A DNA stretch of 17,934 bases from WJJR01 sp964440935 (GTDB taxonomy: Bacteria > Zixibacteria > MSB-5A5 > WJJR01): contig CAYTTY010000061.1 in assembly GCA_964440935.1 (NCBI GenBank), positions 1-17,934 of the forward strand, in the 5' to 3' direction. The notes under the pieces are model-generated. The model was given only the letters and a program-made list of their open reading frames with translations. It was not told the DNA's origin and ran no database searches. Made by a program: the position numbers and the translations under genes. Shown piece by piece: positions 1 through 7,529 of the stretch. The first letter of the stretch is position 1, and each line of letters opens with the position of its first letter.

Positions 1-88
1 CGCCTCAACCTGAGTACAGACCCCTCACTGAACCACTCGTGAAATATCCGGGCTAAGCCATTGCTGAGAAATAGCTTACAAGGAGCAA

Positions 89-112
89 CCGGGCATCCGA
101 TGGCATGCCCGG
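89..112 (-). terminator. Possible terminator hairpin after the STAS gene
   Basis: Two arms, CCGGGCAT (89-96) and ATGCCCGG (105-112), form a perfect 8-bp stem around an 8-nt loop in which one more C-G pair is possible. It lies 25 nt past the stop codon of the STAS gene, on the transcribed side. The following minus-strand sequence is only weakly T-rich (TTGCTCCTTG), so an intrinsic terminator is plausible but not a textbook one. Confidence 0.4.
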
Positions 113-137
113 CAGAACTCCCTGCTGTTGCAATCCC

Positions 138-479
138 CTATTCTTTGAAGCTGGCCACCGCTTCATCAAGGGTATCGTAGCAGTCGAACACCGACGACAG
201 CCGCGAGATCACGAGAATGCGTTCGATCTTCTTGGTAAGATTGGCCATGCGAAGACTGGCGCCGGCGCTGTCAAACTTCTTCCAGTGGTGGATGAGAATG
301 GAAATACCCGAAGAGTTAATCCAGTCGGTGCGCCCCAAGTCCAGAACGACTTTGTGGAAGCCATCGTTCAGCAATTGATAGAGCTTTTCGTCGAGTTCCC
401 CTGTGTCGGGGCCGCCCATAAGGCTGCCGTGTGGTGTCAGGACAGCCACACCATCGGTCTGACTCTGTTCGATTTTCAT
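138..479 (-). CDS. STAS-domain anti-sigma factor antagonist (SpoIIAA/RsbV-like)
   Basis: A 113-residue single STAS domain. Proteins of this family bind an anti-sigma kinase (RsbW/SpoIIAB type) and free a sigma factor; phosphorylation of a conserved serine switches them off. The core strand and loop VVLDLGRTDWINSSGISIL (residues about 44-62) matches the family signature, with the serine pair S56-S57 at the usual phosphorylation site. The residue before it is Asn where B. subtilis SpoIIAA has Asp, a common variant. The ATG is preceded by AGGAAAGGACACG, a good ribosome binding site. No anti-sigma kinase or sigma factor gene is present here, so the partner lies elsewhere. The gene is 81 nt downstream of the CBM48 gene on the same strand and may be cotranscribed with it. 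Cytosolic. Confidence 0.9.
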   Translation of the reverse strand: MKIEQSQTDGVAVLTPHGSLMGGPDTGELDEKLYQLLNDGFHKVVLDLGRTDWINSSGISILIHHWKKFDSAGASLRMANLTKKIERILVISRLSSVFDCYDTLDEAVASFKE

Positions 480-560
480 CGTGTCCTTTCCTGTTCCCTT
501 GGTACCTGCTTATTCCCAAGTACGGAACAGGAGCCGGAGAGTTGCCTGCCTATCTCACCG

Positions 561-914
561 TCAGGTCAGCTCGATCACCGAATTGACGTTTCCATATTCG
601 TCGCGGACCGATTCGGGATTGGCCGGATCGGTAATCCATTGATGATCCACGACGAATTTGTACTCGTAATGGCCCGGTTTCGGGCGCAAATTGACCTTCC
701 AGTTCCCGTCGCGTCCCTTCTTTAGCGGCTTCAACTTCCAGTCGTTGAAACTCCCGGCAATATCAACGGTCTGGGCGTTCGGTGCAAACATCGTGAAGGT
801 CACTGAGCAACGCTTGGCATCTGGTTTCTTGGTGGACTTGGCCGATTTGGCCTTGCTTGCCGCCGCTTTCGACTTCGTCGTCGGTGATGAGGCCGAGCTT
901 TTCTTGTTTACCAT
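561..914 (-). CDS. Small stand-alone CBM48 / AMPK-type glycogen-binding domain protein
   Basis: A 117-residue protein in two parts. Residues 1-34 are rich in Lys, Ser and Ala and likely disordered and strongly basic. Residues about 36-116 are an early-set CBM48 domain: VTFTMFAPNAQTVDIAGSFN, then DW at 58-59, a conserved W72, HYEYKFVVD (82-90), W93 and a C-terminal NSVIEL strand. In AMPK beta and isoamylase-type proteins this fold binds alpha-glucan chains. There is no catalytic domain and no signal peptide, so it may act as a cytosolic glycogen-binding adaptor. The Lys/Ala-rich tail could instead bind nucleic acid or polyphosphate; that is inference. The ATG at 914 follows a GGGGGAT ribosome site. 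It lies upstream of the STAS gene and divergent from the GNAT gene. Confidence 0.85.
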   Translation of the reverse strand: MVNKKSSASSPTTKSKAAASKAKSAKSTKKPDAKRCSVTFTMFAPNAQTVDIAGSFNDWKLKPLKKGRDGNWKVNLRPKPGHYEYKFVVDHQWITDPANPESVRDEYGNVNSVIELT

Positions 915-1056
915 AATTTAATCCCCCGCACGTCCAATGTGACAGCAATATCATGAATTTGACTTAGTACGCAACAATTGTCGAGTTCTGTGTAGACGAA
1001 ATTGCTTCGTTTCCGTTTGACGTCGAGTTTATCGCTCGCCATGTCAGGACAAACCC

Positions 1057-1533
1057 TTGCGCAACAGCCGTTGGTTGCGCACACTTTGCCCCATGGCTGT
1101 CATCGTCCAACCAGTGGCCCAGCCTGAGATCAAGCCGATTCGTCAGGCGGTGCTCCGTCCGTATTTATCGGTCGCCGAGTGTGACCTACCCGGCGATGAG
1201 CGTCCAGAAACGGCACATTTCGCCGCATTCTCAGGAAACACAATGGTCAGTATTGCGTCAATCTACCATGAACCGCCACCTAACAGCGAGCGGACGGATA
1301 GCTGGCGACTGCGCGGGATGGCCACATTGCCCGACTATCGCGGCAGCGGATACGGCGCCGCCTGCCTCCGGGCGTGTATCGATCATGTCCAAACCAAAGG
1401 TGGGCAGCACATCTGGTGCAATGCCCGGACTCCCGCCGTGCCATTTTACGAACGGTATGGATTCCGACGGATCGGCAAGGAGTTCGAAATTCCGAAGATC
1501 GGTCCACACTATGTCATGGAACTGGACATGTGA
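1057..1533 (+). CDS. GNAT family N-acetyltransferase
   Basis: A GCN5-related acetyltransferase of about 146-158 residues, using acetyl-CoA to acetylate an amine substrate that cannot be named from sequence. The acetyl-CoA pyrophosphate loop is TLPDYRGSGYGAACL (RGSGYG at residues 83-88 counted from the ATG at 1093). Motif B follows as WCNARTPAVPFYERYGFRRIG. The N-terminal IRQAVLRPYL stretch resembles a GNAT subgroup that opens with I-R-x-x-VLRP. The start is uncertain: TTG at 1057 has an upstream AGGA (from 1046), while ATG at 1093 lacks a visible ribosome site. The stop is 27 nt before the transporter gene, so the two are likely cotranscribed. Cytosolic. Confidence 0.88.
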   Translation: MRNSRWLRTLCPMAVIVQPVAQPEIKPIRQAVLRPYLSVAECDLPGDERPETAHFAAFSGNTMVSIASIYHEPPPNSERTDSWRLRGMATLPDYRGSGYGAACLRACIDHVQTKGGQHIWCNARTPAVPFYERYGFRRIGKEFEIPKIGPHYVMELDM

Positions 1534-1560
1534 TGAACCTCTTGCAGATGGGGACGAACC

Positions 1561-2991
1561 GTGAACGATCCCGTTGTCATCGGCTTTATCGTCTACCTCG
1601 TGGTGGTCCTGGTCGTCGGCAGTCTCACCCTCCGGCTGACCAAGTCGTTGGCCGACTACCTCCTCGCCGGGCGCAATCTTGGTCCGTGGCTGGTAGCCTT
1701 CTCCGAGCGCGCGTCGGGCGAATCGGCCTGGCTGCTGATCGGCTTGCCAGGCGTTGCGCTGATGGCGGGATTCGGTGCGATCTGGCCGGCGATCGGATGC
1801 ACGTTCGGCATCTTCGTATCCTGGACATTTGTCGCCCGCAAGTTGCGTGAGCAAACCGAAGCGCACGACAGTATCACCCTGCCGCGCTTCTTCGAAAAGC
1901 GCTTCGGCGATGACACCCACCTGCTGCGCTGGGTGTCGACCGTCATTATCGTGTTCTTCTTCACGCTGTATGTCGCCGCACAATTCCTCGGTGCGGGCAA
2001 GGTCCTCAACGCGGCATTCGGCATGACCCCGCTCCAGGGCATGCTGCTCGGTTCGGTGATCATCCTGTTTTACACGATTATGGGTGGCTTCTACGCAGTT
2101 GTCTGGACCGACTTCTTCCAGGGATTGATCATGGTGTTCACCCTGGGGGGGCTGCCAATTGCAGGACTCATATCGATTGGCGGAGTCGGTGCACTAACGA
2201 CAAAACTCAATGCGGTCGATCCCAATCTCCTTGGCTTGGGCGGCGGAGACAGCACGACACTCATGGACACCATCCTCTACGCCATCGGTGGATTGGGAAT
2301 CGGACTCGGCTATGTCGGCCAGCCGCACCTCCTGGCGCGGTTCATGGCCATTCGTAAGTCGAGTGATTTGCGCAAAGGCTCACTGATCGCCACCTTCTGG
2401 GCACTGATCGCCTTTTACGGTGCGGTCGGTGTTGGCCTTGTTGGCTTGGCGATGATTGGCCAGGGAATCGAGGATTCCGAACAGATTATGCCGTTGGTCG
2501 CCAATGCGCTGATGCCGGGAGCCATTGTCGGTGTGATGATCTCGGGCGCCATTGCAGCCATGATGTCAACCGCCGATTCACAATTGCTGGTCACCACCTC
2601 GGCGGTCACCGAGGATATCTACCACGGCCTCATCAACAAAGATGCGCCACAGAAACGACTGGTGCTGATTTCGCGAACGGTCACTGTTATCGTTGGGTTT
2701 GTCGGACTCATTTTGGCGCTCACCGGTGAAGAGCTGGTGTATGATTTGGTTCTCTACGCCTGGGGCGGCCTAGGCGCGGCGTTTGGCCCGGCGATGTTGT
2801 TTACACTGTGGTCGAAACGTGCCACGAAAAATGCGATTGTCGTTGGTATGCTCACCGGCGCAATCAGTGTAATTGTCTGGAAGAATGTCCCGGTGCTGGC
2901 CAATTTCGTTTATGAGCTCGTGCCTGGTTTCCTGCTGGCAACGATGGTGATTTGGGTCGTAAGTCGCTTTAGCCGGACCACCGAGCGCTAG
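1561..2991 (+). CDS. Sodium:solute symporter, PutP-like (SSS family)
   Basis: A 476-residue polytopic membrane protein with about 12-13 hydrophobic segments, the normal size for the SSS family (LeuT fold), which couples sodium entry to solute uptake. ADYLLAGRNLGPW (31-43), WLLIGLPG (57-64) and MGGFYAVVWTDFFQG match PutP. The Ser-Thr pair in MMSTADSQLL (S336, T337) corresponds to the PutP TM9 sodium ligands Ser340-Thr341. In TM2 the PutP sequence around the essential Asp55 is replaced here by ASGESAW, giving Gly at that position and Glu next to it, so substrate or ion coupling may differ from proline/Na+. GTG start with GGGGA 6 nt upstream. Ends 18 nt from the convergent surE gene with no visible terminator between. 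Confidence 0.92.
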   Translation: MNDPVVIGFIVYLVVVLVVGSLTLRLTKSLADYLLAGRNLGPWLVAFSERASGESAWLLIGLPGVALMAGFGAIWPAIGCTFGIFVSWTFVARKLREQTEAHDSITLPRFFEKRFGDDTHLLRWVSTVIIVFFFTLYVAAQFLGAGKVLNAAFGMTPLQGMLLGSVIILFYTIMGGFYAVVWTDFFQGLIMVFTLGGLPIAGLISIGGVGALTTKLNAVDPNLLGLGGGDSTTLMDTILYAIGGLGIGLGYVGQPHLLARFMAIRKSSDLRKGSLIATFWALIAFYGAVGVGLVGLAMIGQGIEDSEQIMPLVANALMPGAIVGVMISGAIAAMMSTADSQLLVTTSAVTEDIYHGLINKDAPQKRLVLISRTVTVIVGFVGLILALTGEELVYDLVLYAWGGLGAAFGPAMLFTLWSKRATKNAIVVGMLTGAISVIVWKNVPVLANFVYELVPGFLLATMVIWVVSRFSRTTER

Positions 2992-3009
2992 CACGGCATT
3001 CCAACAATG

Positions 3010-3759
3010 TTACCGCAGTTTCCACTCCCGCATCTCATCCAACAATTCGACATCGGTCATGTCGATGTTCATTGGAGAGATTGATACAATCCCCTTGGCG
3101 ACGGCGGCGGCATCGGTGTCTTTGTAGCGCGACCATGTCGGCTCGCCACCGATCCAGAAGTACTCTCGTCCACGCGGATCGCGTTTGGCGGAAATAATGT
3201 CGGTGTAGGTGCGGTGCCCCAAGCGCGTGATTTGATACTTGCGATAACCGCCCTTTGGAAACGCCGGGAAATTGATATTGAGCAGTGTTCCACGCGGGAT
3301 GCGTCCGACAATCTTGGGCACGAGGCGCCGGAGGAACTTCGAAGCCGAGCGAAACGCGCGTCCGTTGTGGTCGGGGGCGGTCATCGAGACGGCAATGGAC
3401 GGGATCCCCATAATCGTCCCCTCAATCGCCGCCGCCACTGTGCCTGAATAATGGACGTCCTCACCCATGTTCGGACCATGATTAATGCCCGAGACCACGA
3501 CCTGCGGATCACGTTTGAGAATTTCGTGAAATGCCAGAGTCATACAATCGGTCGGCGTGCCATCGACGGCGTAAACATTGCTGTCATGCTTCTTGATGCG
3601 CAATGGCCTCGTAATGGTCAGCGAATGGCTGACACCCGACTGGTCGGACATCGGCGCCACTATGACCAAATTGCCGATCATGCGCAGCTCTTTTGCGGCC
3701 GCCTTCAGACCGGGCGCATTGACACCGTCGTCATTTGATAGGAGAATACGCAGCGCCAT
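3010..3759 (-). CDS. surE: 5'/3'-nucleotidase SurE
   Basis: A 249-residue SurE, full length for the family. It is a metal-dependent phosphatase that removes phosphate from nucleoside 5'- and 3'-monophosphates and short polyphosphates, with roles in nucleotide salvage and stress survival. Metal ligands are visible: the N-terminal LLSNDDGVNAPG (D10, D11), S41 in SDQSGVSHS, and N93 in SGINHGPNMGE. The GTPTDCMTLA segment is also typical. Start ATG at 3759 with only a weak GGA-type ribosome site. It is the last gene of the long minus-strand block, separated from the FKBP gene by a strong hairpin, so it may also have its own promoter. Cytosolic. Confidence 0.96.
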   Translation of the reverse strand: MALRILLSNDDGVNAPGLKAAAKELRMIGNLVIVAPMSDQSGVSHSLTITRPLRIKKHDSNVYAVDGTPTDCMTLAFHEILKRDPQVVVSGINHGPNMGEDVHYSGTVAAAIEGTIMGIPSIAVSMTAPDHNGRAFRSASKFLRRLVPKIVGRIPRGTLLNINFPAFPKGGYRKYQITRLGHRTYTDIISAKRDPRGREYFWIGGEPTWSRYKDTDAAAVAKGIVSISPMNIDMTDVELLDEMREWKLR

Positions 3760-3804
3760 AGGCGTCCATTCTACCGTGTGTTGACCGTCGCTTCAATACA
3801 GAAA

Positions 3805-3836
3805 GCGCGGAGTGTCAACTGTTTGACACTCCGCGC
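3805..3836 (-). terminator. Strong intrinsic hairpin after the FKBP gene
   Basis: A perfect 14-bp stem with a 4-nt loop: arms GCGCGGAGTGTCAA (3805-3818) and TTGACACTCCGCGC (3823-3836). It starts 29 nt past the FKBP stop codon. On the minus strand the stem is followed by TTTCTGTATTG, a short and imperfect T-tract. It lies between the FKBP stop and the surE start (3759), so it should terminate or attenuate readthrough into surE. Confidence 0.75.
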
Positions 3837-3865
3837 CTTACTCCCTGCCGTTCGGCTACCGTGGC

Positions 3866-4294
3866 TTAGCTCACGTCGACTAGCTTGATATCAAACGTGA
3901 GGTCCTTCCCGGCCAACGGATGATTGGCATCCAAAGTGACATTGGCATCGTCCATTTCGGTGACCGTCACGGGTATCTTCTGACCATCATTGCGTTCCAT
4001 CTGCAAGCGCTGGCCGACTTCCACATCGAGATCGGGGGGAATGCGGTCGCGGCTGACGTTCATCACTAAATCATCGCGATGGTCACCGTACGCTTCCGCC
4101 GATTCGATCTTCACGGTCTTCTCATCGCCCGCGTTCATCCCTTCCACGGCCTTTTCGAATCCGGGAATTACCTGACCGGCGCCGACTTGAAACTCAAGCG
4201 GCTGGTCGGGCTGTGACTGATCGAAAACGGTCCCGTCCTCGAGCTTGCCCTTATAATGCACTTGGACCTTCTTACCGTTTTGTGCCTGGGTCAT
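3866..4294 (-). CDS. FKBP-type peptidyl-prolyl isomerase, SlyD-like
   Basis: A 142-residue FKBP-type isomerase that catalyses cis-trans isomerisation at prolines and often acts as a folding helper. The FKBP halves are VQVHYKGKLEDGTVFDQS (about 11-28) with VIPGFEKAVEGMNAGDEKTV, and a C-terminal NHPLAGKDLTFDIKLVDV strand. Between them is the insert-in-flap chaperone domain (about 70-125), the SlyD arrangement. The His-rich metal-binding tail of E. coli SlyD is missing, so a nickel-delivery role is unlikely. AGAGGAGG precedes the ATG, one of the best ribosome sites in the window. It lies 51 nt downstream of the GT2 gene and ahead of a strong hairpin. Cytosolic. Confidence 0.93.
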   Translation of the reverse strand: MTQAQNGKKVQVHYKGKLEDGTVFDQSQPDQPLEFQVGAGQVIPGFEKAVEGMNAGDEKTVKIESAEAYGDHRDDLVMNVSRDRIPPDLDVEVGQRLQMERNDGQKIPVTVTEMDDANVTLDANHPLAGKDLTFDIKLVDVS

Positions 4295-4345
4295 GGCTTC
4301 CTCCTCTGTCGTTTATGCGACTTTGGACCATTTCAGTCAAATCCC

Positions 4346-5065
4346 TCAGGCAGCTGTTCGCGCGTCCTGCAGGCGATCGTCCGAACGATTGTTCCAAAAC
4401 AGTCCCATCAACTTGATAAACCGAAACGTGTCTCTCCATCCATGAATACGGCTCAATTCATTTCCATATACGGTTGCAATCGGCACCGAACCAATTCGAA
4501 ATCCTGAACGAGCCGCCAAGATAAGGTATTCGGATTCAAAGTCGAAAGCGTTTGACTTTGGTTGTACACGTTCCGCCACCCGCCGTCCGATGAGTCGATA
4601 TCCGCACTGAGAATCGGGGATGGTCACACCACACAGACGACTCAACACCCTCGACGTCATCGTGTTGCTCATCCGACGCGGCCATGGCATCCCACCATGG
4701 CCAAATGAGCGAGCGCCGATAATGATATCGCCCTCTCCCCGCTCGAACGCTTGCACGAAAGCCGGTAAGCTTTCCGGCTCATGCTGTCCATCGGCGTCCA
4801 TCTGGATGATCGCATCCGCACCGGCCACGCAGGCCGCCTGGATTCCACTTCGCAGGGCCGCACCCTTTCCCCGGTTCATCCGGTGGCGAATCACTTTCGC
4901 CCGGGAGTCTGCCGCTACTGCCGCGGTCTCATCGGTAGAGCCATCATCGACAACAATCACCTCAGGGTCGGACCACACGTGTCGAATCCGACCAATGATG
5001 TCTGCGAGCGACGGTGCGGAATTGAAAGCGGGAATGACAATACAGATGACCACAGGACACACCAT
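4346..5065 (-). CDS. Family 2 glycosyltransferase (polyprenyl-phosphate sugar transferase-like)
   Basis: A soluble GT2 enzyme of 239 residues. GT-A fold motifs are in order: IVIPAFN (9-15), VVDDGSTDE with DDGS at 40-43, RGKGAALRSGIQ, the metal-binding DAD of MDADGQHEP (90-92), and later DSQCGYRLI and FDFESEYLI. This resembles dolichol-phosphate mannose synthase and bacterial polyprenyl-phosphate glycosyltransferases, which load a sugar from a nucleotide donor onto a lipid phosphate. There is no C-terminal membrane domain. The open frame continues upstream to 5179 but that part reads through tRNA-Pro, so I place the start at the ATG at 5063-5065, just before the first beta strand. It lies 75 nt after the tRNA. 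Donor and acceptor cannot be told from sequence. Confidence 0.9.
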   Translation of the reverse strand: MVCPVVICIVIPAFNSAPSLADIIGRIRHVWSDPEVIVVDDGSTDETAAVAADSRAKVIRHRMNRGKGAALRSGIQAACVAGADAIIQMDADGQHEPESLPAFVQAFERGEGDIIIGARSFGHGGMPWPRRMSNTMTSRVLSRLCGVTIPDSQCGYRLIGRRVAERVQPKSNAFDFESEYLILAARSGFRIGSVPIATVYGNELSRIHGWRDTFRFIKLMGLFWNNRSDDRLQDARTAA

Positions 5066-5139
5066 GTTCTTAACGGTCGGCCATTTCCGGGATGAACTAC
5101 AGCCGTGGATGTGGCTGATCGGCGGGACAATAACGCCGA

Positions 5140-5217
5140 TGGTCGGGGCGAGCCGATTTGAACGGCCGACCTCTCGCACCCCAAGCGAGTGCGCTAACCA
5201 GGCTGCGCTACGCCCCG
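5140..5217 (-). tRNA. tRNA-Pro (anticodon GGG)
   Basis: A complete cloverleaf on the minus strand. The acceptor stem CGGGGCG pairs with CGCCCCG. The anticodon stem CTCGC/GCGAG closes the loop TTGGGGT with anticodon GGG. The T arm has TTCAAAT, the discriminator is A, and CCA is encoded directly after it (5140-5142). The D arm GCGCAGCCTGGTTAGCGC resembles other bacterial tRNA-Pro genes. It lies between the MerR gene and the GT2 gene. The 218-nt stretch between it and the MerR stop (5218-5435) holds no gene I can support and no convincing promoter. Confidence 0.96.
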
Positions 5218-5435
5218 ACAGGTGCTCGCGGCTCCCGGAGAAGCCACGACAGTTGAATCATGCCCATGACAACGGGCAATTGTATATACTGCAATAATCC
5301 CGCTTCGGAGACAACCGTAAAGACGCCATGATCGGGCAGTGACCTCGGGTCGCAGATATAAGTGCAACCAATCGTCACGGCTCTCATCCATCAAGGACAT
5401 TACGAGACGATCATGCCACGCTACGAGCATGTGGA

Positions 5436-5831
5436 TCAGGGCAATAACGCTGCGATTGCCTCGATCTCCTGCCGGATCTCACTCAATGCCCTCTTGATCA
5501 CCAGGGGATCGGAATCGGGGACTGAGCCGCTTTGTTCCGCCTTGATGCGCTGGCGCGCTCCCTGAATCGTGAAGCCCTCATCGTACAGCAGGTGCTTGAT
5601 GCGCATGATCATGTCAATGTCTTTGCGCTGGTAGGTGCGATTGCCGGCACGATTCTTCTTGGGACGCAGGTTGGAGAATTCCTTTTCCCAGAATCGGAGA
5701 ACGTAGGGCTTGAGATCGGTCTCCTTGGCCACCTCGGCGATCGAGTAGTAGCGGCGCTCGGGAGGGCGTTTGAGTCGCAGCCGGGACTGATCGGTGCCGG
5801 GGTTGTCAGTCGGTGATTGGATATCGTCCAT
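5436..5831 (-). CDS. MerR-family transcriptional regulator
   Basis: A DNA-binding regulator of 131 residues from the ATG at 5831 (136 from a GTG at 5846). The winged helix-turn-helix of the MerR family is clear: YYSIAEVAKETDLKPYVLRFWEKEF, then NRTYQRKDIDMIMRIKHLLYDEGFTIQGAR. The part after it is short, ending in a helix LVIKRALSEIRQEIEAIAALL suited to dimerisation. There is no effector domain and no metal-binding cysteines, so it belongs with the short MerR proteins of unknown signal. In several deltaproteobacterial genomes I recall a similar short MerR gene beside tRNA-Pro and surE, the same neighbours as here. The start is uncertain: AGGTG upstream is about 12 nt from the ATG. It follows the second membrane-protein gene by about 30 nt. 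Confidence 0.9.
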   Translation of the reverse strand: MDDIQSPTDNPGTDQSRLRLKRPPERRYYSIAEVAKETDLKPYVLRFWEKEFSNLRPKKNRAGNRTYQRKDIDMIMRIKHLLYDEGFTIQGARQRIKAEQSGSVPDSDPLVIKRALSEIRQEIEAIAALLP

Positions 5832-5861
5832 AGAAATAAGATACACCTGATGGCACGCGTT

Positions 5862-7529
5862 TCAAGGCGCATTTTCGGTCGTGTCGACTCCCGGAAACGG
5901 ACGGTCGTAAAAATTCCCGATATAGACCGCCTGCCACTCGGAGATTTTATCGGACTCAATGGCCCGAATCAACCGTTCCCCCTCGAACGTCAGCTCGCAC
6001 ATATAGAAGGGAGTTGTATAGAATGGCGCCGGGATCGACGCGACCGTCCGTCCACTGCGCTCCATGCTTTCACGCATATAGTACTGATTCTGCTTCCATT
6101 CGAAGGCCACCACACCGCCGGCCGCCTGCTCCTCGATGGTGAAGGCGTCCGTCACCGGATTGAGGAATACCCAATTCGAGGTTTCCCGGAGCCCGGTGGC
6201 GGGCGAGTACCACATCATATCGGCATCCCGGCTGGCGCGCATCACCATCAATGGGAGCATGTATCCGCCCATGATCCGGGGTTGATACAGCGGCTCCTCA
6301 TCAAGAGTACCACCGAGCGGTCCGACCGTGTGAGCCGTGATGTGCGCTTTCAGTTCATCTAAGCCCGTCGGGGTTTCAATGACGTCACCGATGCGAAAAA
6401 CATTCGTCAGCATGGGCAGGGTGAGCAACACGAGAATTAACCAGATGACCGGCCGCCGTACGACCTTGGTATCCCAAAGCTCATGCCGTGATACCACAAT
6501 GGCGCCCAAGACGATGATTGGGATCAGTGCCGGAGCGAACATGCGTGCGCCACGTGGCCATACGATCAGGCTGAACGCCAGGCAGATCACGGCCGGTGGC
6601 AGCCAATACGCCGCGTACTGGCGCCATACCGACGCATCTTTCCTGGTGAGTGCGATGAAACCGATAGTCGTTCCCAAGACAATCCCCAACCCACCGAGGT
6701 ACCACAAGTGAATCAGCACGTTTTCTGAAATGCCCGGGCGGATCACTCCAACGTGCCCCGGCAATGCAAACAACATGGAATAGACCATGTGGCCATAAGG
6801 CCTGAAGAGAAGCGCGGTGATTGCCATAACAACCGGGACCCAAACGAGGATCAGTATGGCACGAGGAGCAACCCAATAAAGCAATGGGCGAAACCACCCT
6901 TCAGCTCCGGCGAGTTTCCCGGTTGGCCGCGGACGATCGATCAGTAGCAGCAGAATAACCGATGCGGCCACAAATGGGAGCCATTTGAAATCGGTGATGA
7001 TGATGAGACCACCGGCCACTCCGATGAACACGGTGAGGACCCGACGCAAAAGCCGTGATGCATCCGGCAACCGTTGCCAGCAGACGTACAGTGTCATCAG
7101 CACAAGCCACAGGCCCATCGCCTGAATCGTGGGATTGACCATTGTCACATACTTCACCACGTACGGCAAACTCAGGAGTGCACCGACTTTGAACGCGTAC
7201 GCTTTCCAGTCTCGCACACCGGGAATGGGCACGAGAAGAATGATAACGAACCACAACAGGTTCCAATACATTGCACCATTGTGCCCCAGCCAGCCGGTTA
7301 GAAGCTTCACAGGATAAGCATAGCCAATCTTTCGCGTGGCATACGAGATACTCCCCAGGCGTCCCCCTTCGCTGGCGAAATCGGGAACGCCGATATCCCA
7401 CATCAGGTCGGCTTCATCCCAAAAGCGAATCATCTCGATATCGGATGTGGCCAACTGTACAGCGCCGTAGAGGCCGCACGCAAGCCATACTGTCGCGATC
7501 AGCGCACGGATGTAACGCAACCGGTTCAC
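5862..7529 (-). CDS. Polytopic membrane protein, candidate GT-C-type glycosyltransferase (paralog B)
   Basis: A 555-residue membrane protein I cannot assign to a named family. It has one N-terminal membrane helix, then an external loop with MIRFWDEADL and GRLGSISYATRKIGYAYPV, roughly nine or ten further hydrophobic helices, and a soluble C-terminal region of about 160 residues containing PAPFYTTPFYMCE and AVYIGNFYDRPFPG. The helix followed by an acidic DExD-bearing loop resembles the layout of GT-C enzymes (PMT/ArnT type), which use lipid-linked sugars; this is inference. It is closely similar over its whole length to the gene just upstream. The GTG start overlaps that gene's stop by 4 nt (GTGA), so the two are translationally coupled. 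Confidence 0.8.
   Translation of the reverse strand: MNRLRYIRALIATVWLACGLYGAVQLATSDIEMIRFWDEADLMWDIGVPDFASEGGRLGSISYATRKIGYAYPVKLLTGWLGHNGAMYWNLLWFVIILLVPIPGVRDWKAYAFKVGALLSLPYVVKYVTMVNPTIQAMGLWLVLMTLYVCWQRLPDASRLLRRVLTVFIGVAGGLIIITDFKWLPFVAASVILLLLIDRPRPTGKLAGAEGWFRPLLYWVAPRAILILVWVPVVMAITALLFRPYGHMVYSMLFALPGHVGVIRPGISENVLIHLWYLGGLGIVLGTTIGFIALTRKDASVWRQYAAYWLPPAVICLAFSLIVWPRGARMFAPALIPIIVLGAIVVSRHELWDTKVVRRPVIWLILVLLTLPMLTNVFRIGDVIETPTGLDELKAHITAHTVGPLGGTLDEEPLYQPRIMGGYMLPLMVMRASRDADMMWYSPATGLRETSNWVFLNPVTDAFTIEEQAAGGVVAFEWKQNQYYMRESMERSGRTVASIPAPFYTTPFYMCELTFEGERLIRAIESDKISEWQAVYIGNFYDRPFPGVDTTENAP

Noticed and set aside
105..725. Plus-strand frame of 206 codons over the STAS and CBM48 genes
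   Set aside because: Both minus-strand proteins have clear domain matches with ribosome sites; this frame is a shadow.
1258..1983. Minus-strand frame of 241 codons across the GNAT/symporter junction
   Set aside because: It is antisense to two well-supported genes and its translation is low in hydrophobic residues and without domains.
5066..5179. N-terminal extension of the GT2 frame
   Set aside because: It runs into tRNA-Pro, and the family fold starts right after the ATG at 5065.
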